The notes under the pieces are model-generated. The model was given only the letters and a program-made list of their open reading frames with translations. It was not told the DNA's origin and ran no database searches. Shown here in pieces: positions 8,720-18,938 of a DNA stretch of 64,000 nt (its first letter is position 1; every line of letters begins with the position of its first letter). A program made the translations under genes and the position numbers. The DNA comes from Sympetrum striolatum (taxonomy: Eukaryota; Arthropoda; Insecta; Odonata; Libellulidae), in the NCBI GenBank assembly GCA_947579665.1, contig OX388343.1:90748254-90812253 (forward strand). The letters are read 5' to 3'.

Positions 8720-9940
8720 TTCGTTTCCATTTATATTACAAGCACGAAAAACCTACTTTAAATCGTCCTATTTTTATTCTTTTTAGTGATGCATAAATTA
8801 ATATCCTACTGCTATTGGTTTAAATGCCATGGTTTTTACACTAGTGTTCCTCTCCGAGACAATTACCTGCTGACGATGTCACAGCATTATTTTTTTTATT
8901 TTCAGCAACTGACCTGCTTTTAACTATTTAATTTACGAGAAACTTTTACTAGGCAGTAGTGAACCATTCAGACGTCATTTTCACAGTGATTGCGTTTCGC
9001 GAAGACGAGTGAATATTTTAAATTGGTACTTAATTGAAGTGTAACCACATGGGAAGCAATTGAATTAGGTGGACCGATGACAATTTTCATAGATTGACTG
9101 AAAGTGATTACTTTTTGTGAAATGGAATCGGTCATCAATAATTACATTAATGTGTCTGTTTATATATTATTATTAATTAATGCATTCAGAAGAAAAGAAC
9201 TAGGTATACTTTGACTGATTTAAACTAAACCCTCCTGAGGAAACGTTTTCGTCTGAAGTACCGAAAAGCTTAATAAATAATATACATTCATTTTAGTTTC
9301 CACAATTGTAAATTCAGTTTTGGAATTCTTTGCATTGTTACACCCAAAATTATTACTTTATGATTATTTTAGTAATAAGTTGATCAATGAAGTATCTTAA
9401 TGTTTGTAGTAATATAAACTACTACGAAAAATAACTTTTTTTGTATGATAACGATCAACTATGTTACTACAAGTAAGGTATACTTACTTATTGCGAGCTA
9501 AAGGTAAAATTTTAAGTAAAAATGCAAGAAATTGATCATCATCATGGTGCATAGTCGTGAATCTCATCGATTAGAAGTAAAGAATTACTTTTAATATTTC
9601 TCCCATGTATTCCACATGGGTCCATCCTGGCATCGAACCCTGGGCATTTAAGAAATATCTCTAGATATCTAGGTCAGTACAAAATGACCATCTATAATTA
9701 TGCGTACGATTTCAAGCTGAAATCTCACCTGTAACTCCCTCAATTCACGTCCTACCTTACCTATATATTTCTTATGGAAGGAAATTTACTGTAGCATGGC
9801 TTCTTACCCCTGGAAAAGTATAAATTTAAAATATTGTCAATGGACGTCTAATAAGATGTATGTTAGTTTCCGGTACCTAAAATAACACTAGTGGAAAGTT
9901 GATTAAGAACTATGTAATTTTTATGAAGTATTGTCAAATC
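8720..9940. other. AT-rich Helitron-interior stretch without recognised gene
   Basis: No reliable open frame, repeat or RNA gene was found. A small inverted repeat at 9602-9620 is noted among rejected items. Confidence 0.4.
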
Positions 9941-9954
9941 TTTAATTTCTATGT

Positions 9955-9982
9955 GCGCAAATATTTGCGCGGGCCCAGCTAA
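9955..9982 (+). mobile_element. Helitron 3' terminus, second type
   Basis: A perfect 16-bp palindrome GCGCAAATATTTGCGC (9955-9970) is followed by exactly 8 nt (GGGCCCAG), CTAA (9979-9982) and T. Spacing and CTRR-T pattern match the two family H1 ends, but the hairpin sequence differs. Confidence 0.6.
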
Positions 9983-11324
9983 TTATTTGGAGAATGTAAA
10001 TAATTAAAAATATATCAATGCGATAGTAATTATGACTTATTGTCACTATCAATTACATAGTATTGATTTATATTTAAGTTAAAACTGATTTTCTAAACTT
10101 AGGTCCGGTATTATAACATATATTTAGAGTCGACCTTGACTGTAATCTTCACGTAAACTCTAAAAAAACGTATTTTTGTCGACACTTAAGCCTTAATTGG
10201 TATTTAACTCTTAAAAGTAACTTTAACCGCAATGCATCATGGATGTAAACAAACTATATGGTGGAAATTTAAAGAGCTATCCTCTCGCCTCAGTTGGTTT
10301 ATCGCTGAAAAATAAGTTTGTTAGTGGTTTTTTCGGTTGAAAATCCTCAAAATATTTTGAATAAATTTGTCTATTTCCTTTAAACAGATATTTCTCGCGA
10401 CATTGCCTTTTTCTTTATTGTAAATCATATCACAGACGTTAGGTGCTGCGAAGTATTTTTTATGATTCAGATACTTCAAAAGTATTATAATTAGTTATAC
10501 ATTGGAAGTGAAATGAATTTATATAGTTTAGAACTGCCGATTAAAGTTAATAAAGATTAAATTATTGCATTTATTACTGATGAAGTATAAGCAGAACTCA
10601 GTTTTACGTCAACATAGACGAATTGGACATAGTTAATAACATACATACGAGTATTGTCATTAACTTATTTATTAGTACAATTAATCATGAATGCATAATG
10701 TAATTTACCTATGTTTTTAATTGAAGTGTTTCACTAAGATATAACCGTGATTTTGAAAACTGGCTATCAAAATTTCAATATTTTAGTATGTTAGACTTTC
10801 TACCAGTACGTTCGTTAGGTTATGTACCTTAGTTAGTGTTATTGCAACCTTTTATGACGATAGTGTGTGTGTGCTTTACGCACATATAAGCGTTGGAGAT
10901 TTTCCAAAATGACACTAAGTACGCGTACAGAAGATTTAAACTTTAGTGAATTTAAATATTGTCTCATAAGTAATGTACGGTATCTGTAGAATGGGAGAAA
11001 TGAGAGGCATGTAGTGTTGGAATCTATCATTAAAGGTCTATAAAACTTCTTGGCTTTCTACAATCGTATAAGAGCCATTGTAACTGTATACTCATTTATA
11101 TTGAATGCATACAAATGAAATACCTACAAGTATATGTATACATATATACTATCCAAACATCATAAATTTCATTCTCAATCCATTTTCCTAGATAAAATCT
11201 TTAATGCGAACCAATATACAAACCATAAAGTCATCCACCTAAAGGCTGAGAGGGTCTTCTACCGGTCAACCATTAGCTGCTAAAATCGTGAGAGAGTATA
11301 ACTTCATATATGTTTACTTATTAT
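9983..11324. other. AT-rich stretch without recognised gene
   Basis: Short frames only. The 63-aa minus-strand frame at 10839-11030 has no features supporting coding. The stretch ends at the family H1 terminal hairpin. Confidence 0.4.
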
Positions 11325-11325
11325 C

Positions 11326-11356
11326 CCCGTTGAATTTCAACGGGCACTTCCGCTAG
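11326..11356 (+). mobile_element. Helitron 3' terminus, family H1, abutting the array
   Basis: CCCGTTGA-ATT-TCAACGGG (11326-11344) is a perfect 8-bp stem. It is followed by 8 nt (CACTTCCG) and CTAG (11353-11356), then T, the first base of array unit 1. It is nearly identical to the end at 6183-6213. Confidence 0.75.
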
Positions 11357-11396
11357 TAGATGTTAAAAAAACAATCAAACAAGACCATTCCACAAT

Positions 11397-11405
11397 AAAA
11401 AAAAA
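11397..11405 (-). terminator. T9 terminator of tRNA-like element C (unit 1)
   Basis: Nine A on the plus strand (T9 on the minus) lie just downstream of element C. Units 3 and 4 have the same AATAAAAAAA form; most other units have ATCAAAAAAAATC. Confidence 0.55.
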
Positions 11406-11407
11406 TA

Positions 11408-11494
11408 GACTAGCCTGGATTCGAATCCACATCCGAGAGGCTAGAGCGAAACCTTGAGAGTGACGATAACCACTCGGCCACCATGGCCGGTGAC
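11408..11494 (-). ncRNA. tRNA-like element C, type II (Ser/Leu-like)
   Basis: On the minus strand, box A TGGCCGAGTGG (11470-11480) matches type II tRNAs such as tRNA-Ser, and box B GGATTCGAATCC (11417-11428) is near consensus. A long variable region lies between them, and a T run follows. Acceptor strands do not pair and the T stem is weak, so a functional tRNA is unlikely. It could still be transcribed by Pol III or be a tRNA-derived SINE head. Confidence 0.55.
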
Positions 11495-11499
11495 GTATT

Positions 11500-12640
11500 T
11501 CCTCTTCTAAAATTGCCCGCGAAAAATTAAATTCCTTGGATAATATTTGGAAATATCACGTTAAATCTTCTGAACGAGTCCCATTTCGACTACGTTCATA
11601 ATTATAATCAAAATATCATAATAAATCGTATTTACAGCAATTTTAACTTAAGAGGAAAATAAAGATCACTAAAAGAGACGCTTTCATTCATTCGCAATGC
11701 CCACACTACGCAGAATCACTTTTTGAAGATTCAAATGGCCCACCTACCCATAATGCATCGTGGGAAAGAAAAGTAGGGAACTCGGATAAAAATTACGATT
11801 TTTGATGGCCTGTTACGGCCGAATGGGTGCAGATTTTTCCACAAAACTTTATAATTTTGTTTTTTAAATTCTTTAGTTTACTTTTGACCTCGGAAAAAGC
11901 TTACGATGCTGCTCCAAGTCTATCCACGAATGTGCTGAATGGACATTGAAATGTGTTGAATTGCAAAGGGAATATGCAATAAAAAATGTTTCATAGAAAT
12001 TAATCACGTAATACGGAAGATTTCTGATTATTAAGCTCGCGAAATTAATCCATATCGTACTTATTGTTGAAACTACAATGGGAGAAATAAAGATGGGAGT
12101 CGATAACGTAAGACGTACGAGGTGCAGCGAATGGCATGACCGCATTCCTGAAGGTGCGCATCAAATTCGCGGCAAAATTAAATTTCAATGTCCCGAGCTC
12201 GAATTTCGGGGTGCCCATTTCTTTTGATGCGGCGTTATTTTCGAGTAAATGCGGTATTATGTAATTGATTCATGCATCATAAGGAACCTGCGTCATCTTG
12301 TATAAAATGGGGAAAGAAAACTGCTCAATAATCGTCGAAAAATAATGCTGTGTCATTATATGATCTTAAATAAATACGTTATATCTCGAAAAAAGGTTTT
12401 TCGGTAAAAGCAATGAGTATACCTGTATTAAACGTATCAGAAGATAATAAATAGATTAGCTTAAAATCGAGCCAAAACTTGAATTCGTTTTCCTGGATCT
12501 ATTTTATGCTAACTTTGAAAGTAAAGGTAAATTAAAATCAAAGTTTGCTATTTTAAAGGAAAACCGGACTTCTTTTAATTAGATTCAAGTCTATCGTAAT
12601 TTTTTCACGCATTTCTTTGTACTCCGTACGAAAAACGGGC
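11500..12640. other. Unrecognised conserved segment of the array unit
   Basis: AT-rich sequence between elements C and A, present in all units. It includes a small inverted repeat around CCCGAGCTCGAATTTCGGGG near 12193-12212. No coding sequence or known element was recognised. Confidence 0.4.
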
Positions 12641-12652
12641 AAGAAAAAAGTC

Positions 12653-12735
12653 TGACGGGACCGGGAATCGAACCCGGGATCTTCCTCTCCATGGGACAGT
12701 TGGAAGAGTGCCTTAACCAGCTCGGCCATCCGGCC
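12653..12735 (-). ncRNA. tRNA-like element A, type II-like promoter
   Basis: Minus strand: box A TGGCCGAGCTGG (12717-12728) and box B GGTTCGATTCC (12664-12674), both at consensus. The T stem is perfect (CCGGG/CCCGG), and acceptor strands GGCCGGA and TCCCGTC pair at 6 of 7 positions with one GU. The anticodon arm is disrupted by about 11 extra bases compared with B, so no anticodon is assigned. T6 follows at 12644-12649. It looks like a transcribable tRNA-derived element, not a decoding tRNA. The 63-aa frame over it (AELVKALFQLSHG...) is only a translation of the tRNA-like sequence. Confidence 0.6.
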
Positions 12736-12766
12736 AGCAAACATTTCTCACGCCGGTTTGAGCTCG

Positions 12767-12840
12767 GGCCAGATAGCCTAGATGGTTAAAGCTCTCTTCC
12801 AGAGAGACGAAGATCCCGGGTTCGATACCCGGCCCCGTCA
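12767..12840 (+). ncRNA. tRNA-like element B
   Basis: Box A TAGCCTAGATGG (12774-12785) fits the Pol III consensus; box B GGTTCGATACC has one mismatch. The T stem CCGGG/CCCGG is perfect. A CTCT/AGAG anticodon-like stem with 7-nt loop CTTCCAG would give anticodon TCC, but acceptor strands pair at only about 4 of 7 positions. T7 at 12844-12850 follows. A 74-nt tRNA relic or SINE-like head is likelier than a working tRNA-Gly. Confidence 0.58.
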
Positions 12841-12843
12841 GAC

Positions 12844-12850
12844 TTTTTTT
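12844..12850 (+). terminator. T7 terminator of tRNA-like element B
   Basis: CAGACTTTTTTTCAG follows the element directly. The mirrored CAGACTTTTTTC follows element A. Confidence 0.6.
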
Positions 12851-13284
12851 CAGTTCGTTTTTCATTGGAAATTTTCCTGGGTGCTTGCCGTTATGTGCAA
12901 TATACCTTTCCACATAATCTTCTACATATCATCTATTTGTAAAGATAAATATTCAACGATTGACGAAAGCAGATTTAGTGAAGATCGCAAACGTTTCCCA
13001 GATTCAGTGATTGTAATCTTTGGGTGAGCTGTGAAGTTGCATCTAAATTTCCAACATGGCATGCCTAATCAAAAAGGTAAAGCCTGTTTCTACGCAAGAA
13101 GTGATTGATTTATTGTTTTTCGAGTGCCTCCATTGGGGGTAAGATTCAATCTTTGTGTCGTAGGTGCTTTACGTTTGTTTCTGAATTATGATTACATTAG
13201 TGTTATTTTGAGAGTGATATTTCTTGACCTATTTCTGTGGTGTTTAATCATCCTTTATCCTTGAGTGCAATTTTCGAAATATCT

Positions 13285-13469
13285 CCTTATTTATGTGATC
13301 TTCGAATATTTGTAGACTTCATTACAAATTTCTTTTCTTTGTTCATTGGTTTGCGAATAAATATATCCTAACATTTGCAATCTAAATAAGATTATGAGGA
13401 ATCAACACTGCAACAATATTATTTATCAATTTAATTTCCCCGTTGAGATTCAACAGGCGCAATCTCTTG
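13285..13469 (+). mobile_element. Fossil Helitron 3' end inside the array unit
   Basis: This stretch shares ordered blocks with the family H1 end at 5950-6213 and finishes in CCCGTTGA-GAT-TCAACAGG (13439-13457). That is the same terminal stem with one mismatch, followed by 8 nt (CGCAATCT) and CTTG where family H1 has CTAG. Spacing is exact. The same hairpin recurs about 2.08 kb into every normal-length unit, so it was part of the founding unit. Confidence 0.68.
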
Positions 13470-13599
13470 GTGCCCCACGCGATCTTTTCCTAAGGAATTT
13501 TTCGACTCCGCGATCTTTCTTTTTATATTTAAATGATGCGATCCTTTTAATGGGATATGGAAGCTGGATCGGAAGGTCCAGTTAACGGGTCAATGGATT

Positions 13600-15090
13600 A
13601 TTGCTGAGTTCTTGTGGAAATATTCAAAACTAGTCCAATTTCGACTAGGTTACCTCTGTTTTTTAAAATATTTGGTCCGAAATAACGGCAAAAATGGTAA
13701 GTTTTCTCCCATTTTATCGCAAATTGCTGGAAAAAATCTACTTTTCTTCAATATACCGGACATTCCGTGTAAATTTCCCATGCGAATCAAAATACGAATA
13801 TCCGTACTGGAATTTAAAGAAAAGTTAGAAATATATAGAATATTTTGACAAAGATTACCGGTTTTCTCTGACTTCTGCGTAAATCGCTTCAAAATGGAAT
13901 TTGGTTATCATTTCTCGGAATGTTCTCGTATATCCCTTCAAAACCTGTAAATTGGAATTAGTTAACAAATATTTTACGTAAAGGGAGCAAAATAAATCAA
14001 ATATTTTGCCAGAATGCCAAGATTTCGCCAATTTCCTCCTAAATTGCTTGCAAAAAATGTAATTTTTGTCAATATTTTGTACGACCTCTTAGAAATCTTC
14101 AAAGTGAGGACATGCTTGACTACGTATACTAGGTTTGAAGCTATAAAGAGAAGTAATTTAGGCAGAAATGCCGTATTCTCCGATTTCTTCCTAAACCGAT
14201 GGTAAAAAAGGTTTATTTTATTTATTTTTCATCAAGTATATTTAGCACAAACATTCATTTTATAGGCAATGCTCTGTCTGATATCATAAACATCTTTAAA
14301 ATGAGATCAAATTCAACTATGAGTACTTGTGTTTTAAGCAAGTAAGCTCCATAAAACATAAAATTTGGGCCAAAATGCGAAGTTTTCGAAGATTTCTTCG
14401 TTATTTGTTGATAAAATTGCCTTTAATTTATTTTTGCTGAGGTCTCGTGGAAATATTCAAAACGAGTCCAATTTCGACTTGGTTTGATATATTTTGCTTA
14501 GCATATTAGGTCCAAATAACTTCAAATGCTTGCAAAATTCCCATTTCTCCCATCAATCTCCCATTCAATTGCAAATTGCTTAAAAAAATCAACTTTCATT
14601 CAACCTACCAAATATTATCTGTAAATTTTCCAAGTGTATACAATAGGCGTACCAGAGCTTTAACAAAAGCAAGAAATATATAGAACATTTTATCGAATAT
14701 TCCTAGTTTTCGCTTATTTCTCCGTAAATTGATTCAAAATGAAAATTGTTTATTATTTTTCGGACGGTCTCTTAATAACTAGTATAATACGAAAAATTAA
14801 CGAAAAATTTAACTAAAGAGAGGAATATCATTAAACATTTTGTCCAAAATGGGAAGTTTCCGCCAAAATCTTCGTAAATGCTTGAAAATGAAATTTCTGT
14901 AAATATTTTTAACGACCAATATAAAAAACTACAAAGCGAGACAAAATGTTTACTTGGATTCGAAGAGCCAAAGTAATTTCGGCTGAAATGCCGTATTCGC
15001 CAATTTCTTTGTAAACTGATTGTAAAAATGGTTTCTTTTATTTATTAATTCCAAGTCCCACAAACATTCATTTTATGGAGTACTGCAAAA
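13600..15090 (+). repeat. Nested degenerate ~160-bp satellite, about 9 monomers per unit
   Basis: A block resembling CGTAAATTGCTTCAAAATG recurs near 13719, 13881, 14041, 14197, 14401, 14570, 14727, 14877 and 15013, that is every 136-204 bp and usually 150-170. Monomers also share a TTTCGCCAATTTCTTC-like stretch and a TATTTTG-ACGACC-like stretch. Larger blocks repeat at about 820 bp: GTGGAAATATTCAAAAC at 13615 and 14440, and GAAATGCCGTATTC near 14166 and 14985. It is an old satellite frozen into a higher-order unit. Short frames across it are not genes. Confidence 0.78.
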
Positions 15091-15091
15091 A

Positions 15092-18000
15092 TAGATGATA
15101 AAAAAACAATCAAACAAGACCATTCCACAATCAAAAAAAATCAGACTAGCCTGGATTCGAACCCACGTCCGAGAGGCTAGAGCGAAACCTTGAGAGTGAC
15201 GATAACCACACGGCCACCATGGCCGGTGACGTATTTCCTCTTCTTAAATTGCCCGCGAAAAATTAAATTCCTTGGATAATATTTGGAAATATCACGTTAA
15301 ATCTTCTGAACGAGTCCCATTTCGACTACGTTCATAATTATAATCAAAATATCATAATAAATCGTATTTACAGCAATTTTAACTTAAGAGGAAAATAAAG
15401 ATCACTAAAGGAGACGCTTTCATTCATTCGCAATGCCCACACTACGCAGAATCACTTTTTGAAGATTCAAATGGCCCACCTACCCATAATGCATCGTGGG
15501 AAAGAAAAGTAGGGAACTCGGATAAAAATTACGATTTTTGATGGCCTGTTACGGCCGAATGGGTGCAGATTTTTCCACATAACTTTATAATTTTGTTTTT
15601 TAAATTCTTTAGTTTACTTTTGACCTCGGAAAAAGCTTACGATGCTGCTCCAAGTCTATCCACGAATGTGCTGAATGGACATTGAAATGTGTTGAATTGC
15701 AAAGGGAATATGCAATAAAAAATGTTTCATAGAAATTAATCACGTAATACGGAAGATTTCTGATTATTAAGCTCGCGAAATTAATCCATATCGTACTTAT
15801 TGTTGAAACTACAATGGGAGAAATAAAGATGGGAGTCGATAACGTAAGACGTACGAGGTGCAGCGAATGGCATGACCGCATTCCTTAAGGTGCGCATCAA
15901 ATTCGCGGAAAAATTAAATTTCAATGTCCCGAGCTCGAATTTCGGGGTGCCCATTTCTTTTGATGCGGCGTTATTTTCGAGTAAATGCGGTATTATGTAA
16001 TTGATTCATGCATCATAAGGAACCTGCGTCATCTTGTATAAAATGGGGAAAGAAAACTGCTCAATAATCGTCGAAAAATAATGCTGTGTCATTATATGAT
16101 CTTAAATAAATATGTTATATCTCGAAAAAAGGTTTTTCGGTAAAAGCAATGAGTATACTTGTATTAAACGTATCAGAAGATAATAAATAGATTAGCTTAA
16201 AATCGAGCCAAAACTTGAATTCGTTTTCCTGGATCTATTTTATGCTAACTTTGAAAGTAAAGGTAAATTAAAATCAAAGTTTGCTATTTTAAAGGAAAAC
16301 CGGATTTCTTTTAATAAGATTCAAGTCTATCGTAATTTTTTCACGCATTTCTTTGTACTCCGTACGAAAAACGGGCAAGAAAAAAGTCTGACGGGACCGG
16401 GAATCGAACCCGGGATCTTCCTCTCCATGGGACAGTTGGAAGAGTGCCTTAACCAGCTCGGCCATCCGGCCAGCAAACATTTCTCACGCCGGTTTGGGCG
16501 CAATCTCTTGGTGCCCCACGCGATCTTTTCCTAAGGCATTTTTCGACTCCGCGATCTTTCTTTTTATATTTAAATGATGCGATCCTTTTAATGGGATATG
16601 GAAGCTGGATCGGGCCAGATAGCCTAGATGGTTAAAGCTCTCTTCCAGAGAGACGAAGATCCCGGGTTCGATACCCGGCCCCGTCAGACTTTTTTTCAGT
16701 TCGTTTTTCATTGGAAATTTTCCTGGGTGCCTGCCGTTATGTGCAATATACCTTTCCACATAATCTTCTACATATCATCTATTTGTAAAGATAAATATTC
16801 AACGATTGACGAAAGCAGATTTAGTGAAGATCGCAAACGTTTCCCAGATTCAGTGATTGTAATCTTTGTGTGAGCTGTGAAGTTGCATCTAAATTTCCAA
16901 CATAGCATGCCTAATCAAAAAGGTAAAGCCTGTTTCTACGCAAGAAGTGATTGATTTATTGTTTTTCGAGTGCCTCCATTGGGGGTAAGATTCAATCTTT
17001 GGGTCGTAGGTTCTTTACGTTTGTTTCTGAATTATGATTACATTAGTGTTATTTTAAGAGTGATATTTCTTGACCTATTTCTGTGGTGTTTAATCATCCT
17101 TTATCCTTGAGTGCAATTTTCGAAATATCTCCTTATTTATGTGATCTTCGAATATTTGTAGACTTCATTACAAATATCTTTTCTTTGTTCATTGGTTTGC
17201 GAATAAATATATCCTAAGATTTGCAATCTAAATAAGATTATGAGGAATCAACACTGCAACAATATTATTTATCAATTTAATTTCCCCGTTGAGATTCAAC
17301 AGGCGCAATCTCTTGGTGCCCCACGCGATCTTTTCCTAAGGCATTTTTCGACTCCGCGATCTTTCTTTTTATATTTAAATGATGCGATCCTTTTAATGGG
17401 ATATGGAAGCTGGATCGGAAGGTCCAGTTAATGGGTCAATGGATTATTGCTGAGTTCTTGTGGAAATATTCAAAACTAGTCCAATTTCGACTAGGTTACC
17501 TCTGTTTTTTAAAATATTAGGTCCGAAATAACTGCAAAAATGGTAAGTTTTCTCCCATTTTATCGCAAATTGCTGGAAAAAATCTTCTTTTCTTCAATAT
17601 ACCGGACTTTCCGTGTAAATTTCCCATGCGAATCAAAATACGAATAGCCGTACTGGAATTTTAAGAAAAGTTAGAAATATATAGAATATTTTGACAAAGA
17701 TTACCGGTTTTCTCTGACTTCTGCGTAAATCGCTTCAAAATGGAATTTGGTTATCATTTCTCGGAATGTTCTCGTATATCCCTTCAAAACCTGTAAATTG
17801 GAATTAGTTAACAAATATTTTACGTAAAGGGAGCAAAATAAATCAAATATTTTGCCAGAATGCCAAGATTTCGCCAATTTCCTCCTAAATTGCTTGCAAA
17901 AAATGTAATTTTTGTCAATATTTTGTACGACCTCTTAGAAATCTTCAAAGTGAGGACATGCTTGACTACGTATACTAGGTTTGAAGCTATAAAGAGAAGT

Positions 18001-18938
18001 AATTTAGGCAGAAATGCCGTATTCTCCGATTTCTTCCTAAACCGATGGTAAAAAAGGTTTATTTTATTTATTTTTCATCAAGTATATTTAGCACAAACAT
18101 TCATTTTATAGGCAATGCTCTGTCTGATATCATAAACATCTTTAAAATGAGATCAAATTCAACTATGAGTACTTGTGTTTTAAGCAAGTGAGCTCCATAA
18201 AACATAAAATTTGGGCCAAAATGCGAAGTTTTCGAAGATTTCTTCGTTATTTGTTGATAAAATTGCCTTTAATTTATTTTTGCTGAGGTCTCGTGGAAAT
18301 ATTCAAAACGAGTCCAATTTCGACTTGGTTTGATATATTTTGCTTAGCATATTAGGTCCAAATAACTTCAAATGCTTGCAAAATTCCCATTTCTCCCATC
18401 AATCTCCCATTCAATTGCAAATTGCTTAAAAAAATCAACTTTCATTCAACCTACCAAATATTATCTGTAAATTTTCCAAGTGTATACAATAGGCGTACCA
18501 GAGCTTTAACAAAAGCAAGAAATATATAGAACATTTTATCGAATATTCCTAGTTTTCCCTTATTTCTCCGTAAATTGCTTCAAAATGAAAATTGTTTATT
18601 ATTTTTCGGACGGTCTCTTAATAACTAGTATAATACGAAAAGTTAACGAAAAATTTAACTAAAGAGAGGAATATAATTAAACATTTTGTCCAAAATGGGA
18701 AGTTTACGCCAATATCTTCGTAAATGCTTGAAAAATGAAATTTCTGTAAATATTTTGAACGACCAATATAAAAAACCACAAAGTGAGACAAAATGTTTAC
18801 TTGGATTCGAAGAGCCAAAGTAATTTGGGCTGAAATGCCGTATTCGCCAATTTCTTTGTAAACTGATTGTAAAAATGGATTCTTTTATTTATTAATTTCA
18901 AGTCCCACAAACATTCATTTTATGGAGTACTGCAAAAA
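15092..18938 (+). repeat. Array unit 2 (3847 bp, 114-bp insertion)
   Basis: C 15144-15230 (box A has one change, TGGCCGTGTGG), A 16389-16471, B 16613-16686. An extra segment at 16497-16610 separates A from B. This unit alone has CCTAAGGCATTTTTCG where others have GGAATTTTT. Confidence 0.95.
16497..16610 (+). repeat. 114-bp copied segment inserted in the A-B spacer of unit 2
   Basis: The spacer between A and B reads GGTTTG, then a copy of the segment that begins GGCGCAATCTCTTGG right after the fossil Helitron hairpin, then GGGCCAG of B. The copy ends at GAAGCTGGAT. It carries the unit 2-specific GGCATTTTT variant, so its source is 17304-17416 of the same unit. It replaced about 5 bp of spacer. 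Confidence 0.9.

Larger units (their letters stand above)
6214..11356 (+). mobile_element. Non-autonomous Helitron(s), composite, TC start to CTAG end
   Basis: Position 6214 reads TCTTTATATATAATTTC followed by a (GTCC)n tract. This matches the usual Helitron 5' pattern (TC, short AT-rich stretch, tetranucleotide run). The + strand ends in a family H1 hairpin and CTAG at 11326-11356. A different 3' end (hairpin, 8 nt, CTAA, T) lies inside at 9955-9982. The stretch is therefore either one 5.1-kb element holding an older end, or a 3.8-kb element (6214-9982) nested beside or within another. No transposase frame is present; interior repeats are listed separately. Confidence 0.55.
12644..12850. repeat. 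Inverted repeat of two tRNA-like elements (foldback)
   Basis: Elements A (minus) and B (plus) are homologous over their full length and share the downstream GTCAGACTTTTTT tail. They face away from each other across a 31-bp spacer (12736-12766). The arms differ at about ten positions plus an 11-nt block found only in A. Together they form a roughly 200-bp imperfect palindrome present in every unit. Confidence 0.88.
11357..15091 (+). repeat. Array unit 1 (reference unit, 3735 bp)
   Basis: The first unit starts at the base after the Helitron CTAG; in all later units the same point is preceded by GCAAAAA. Parts are: C 11408-11494, A 12653-12735, B 12767-12840, fossil Helitron end 13285-13469, and satellite block 13600-15090. 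The 11500-12640 stretch is unrecognised sequence shared by all units. Short frames such as the 90-aa minus frame at 11873-12145 persist only because the units are alike; units 3 and 8 break it. Confidence 0.95.

Noticed and set aside
9602..9620. Inverted repeat CCCATGT-ATTCC-ACATGGG with CTGG shortly after, as another Helitron end
   Set aside because: The spacer is 6 rather than 8 nt, and the base after CTGG is C rather than T.
11873..12145. Recurrent 90-aa minus-strand frame (RSCHSLHLVRLTLSTP...)
   Set aside because: No recognisable domain. It is broken in units 3 and 8, and its changes look like ordinary neutral differences; repetition of the unit explains its recurrence.
12553..12744. Recurrent 63-68-aa minus-strand frame (AELVKALFQLSHGEEDPG...) in nearly every unit
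   Set aside because: It is the translation of tRNA-like element A and its flank. Its recurrence follows from unit repetition, and units 9, 10 and 12 lack it.
12767..12840. Element B as a functional tRNA-Gly (TCC)
   Set aside because: Acceptor strands pair at only about 4 of 7 positions and box B has a mismatch; tRNA-derived is the safer call.
14014..14205. Recurrent 63-74-aa plus-strand frames in the satellite block
   Set aside because: They read across degenerate 160-bp monomers, and their length changes with the 16-bp minisatellite. No coding evidence.
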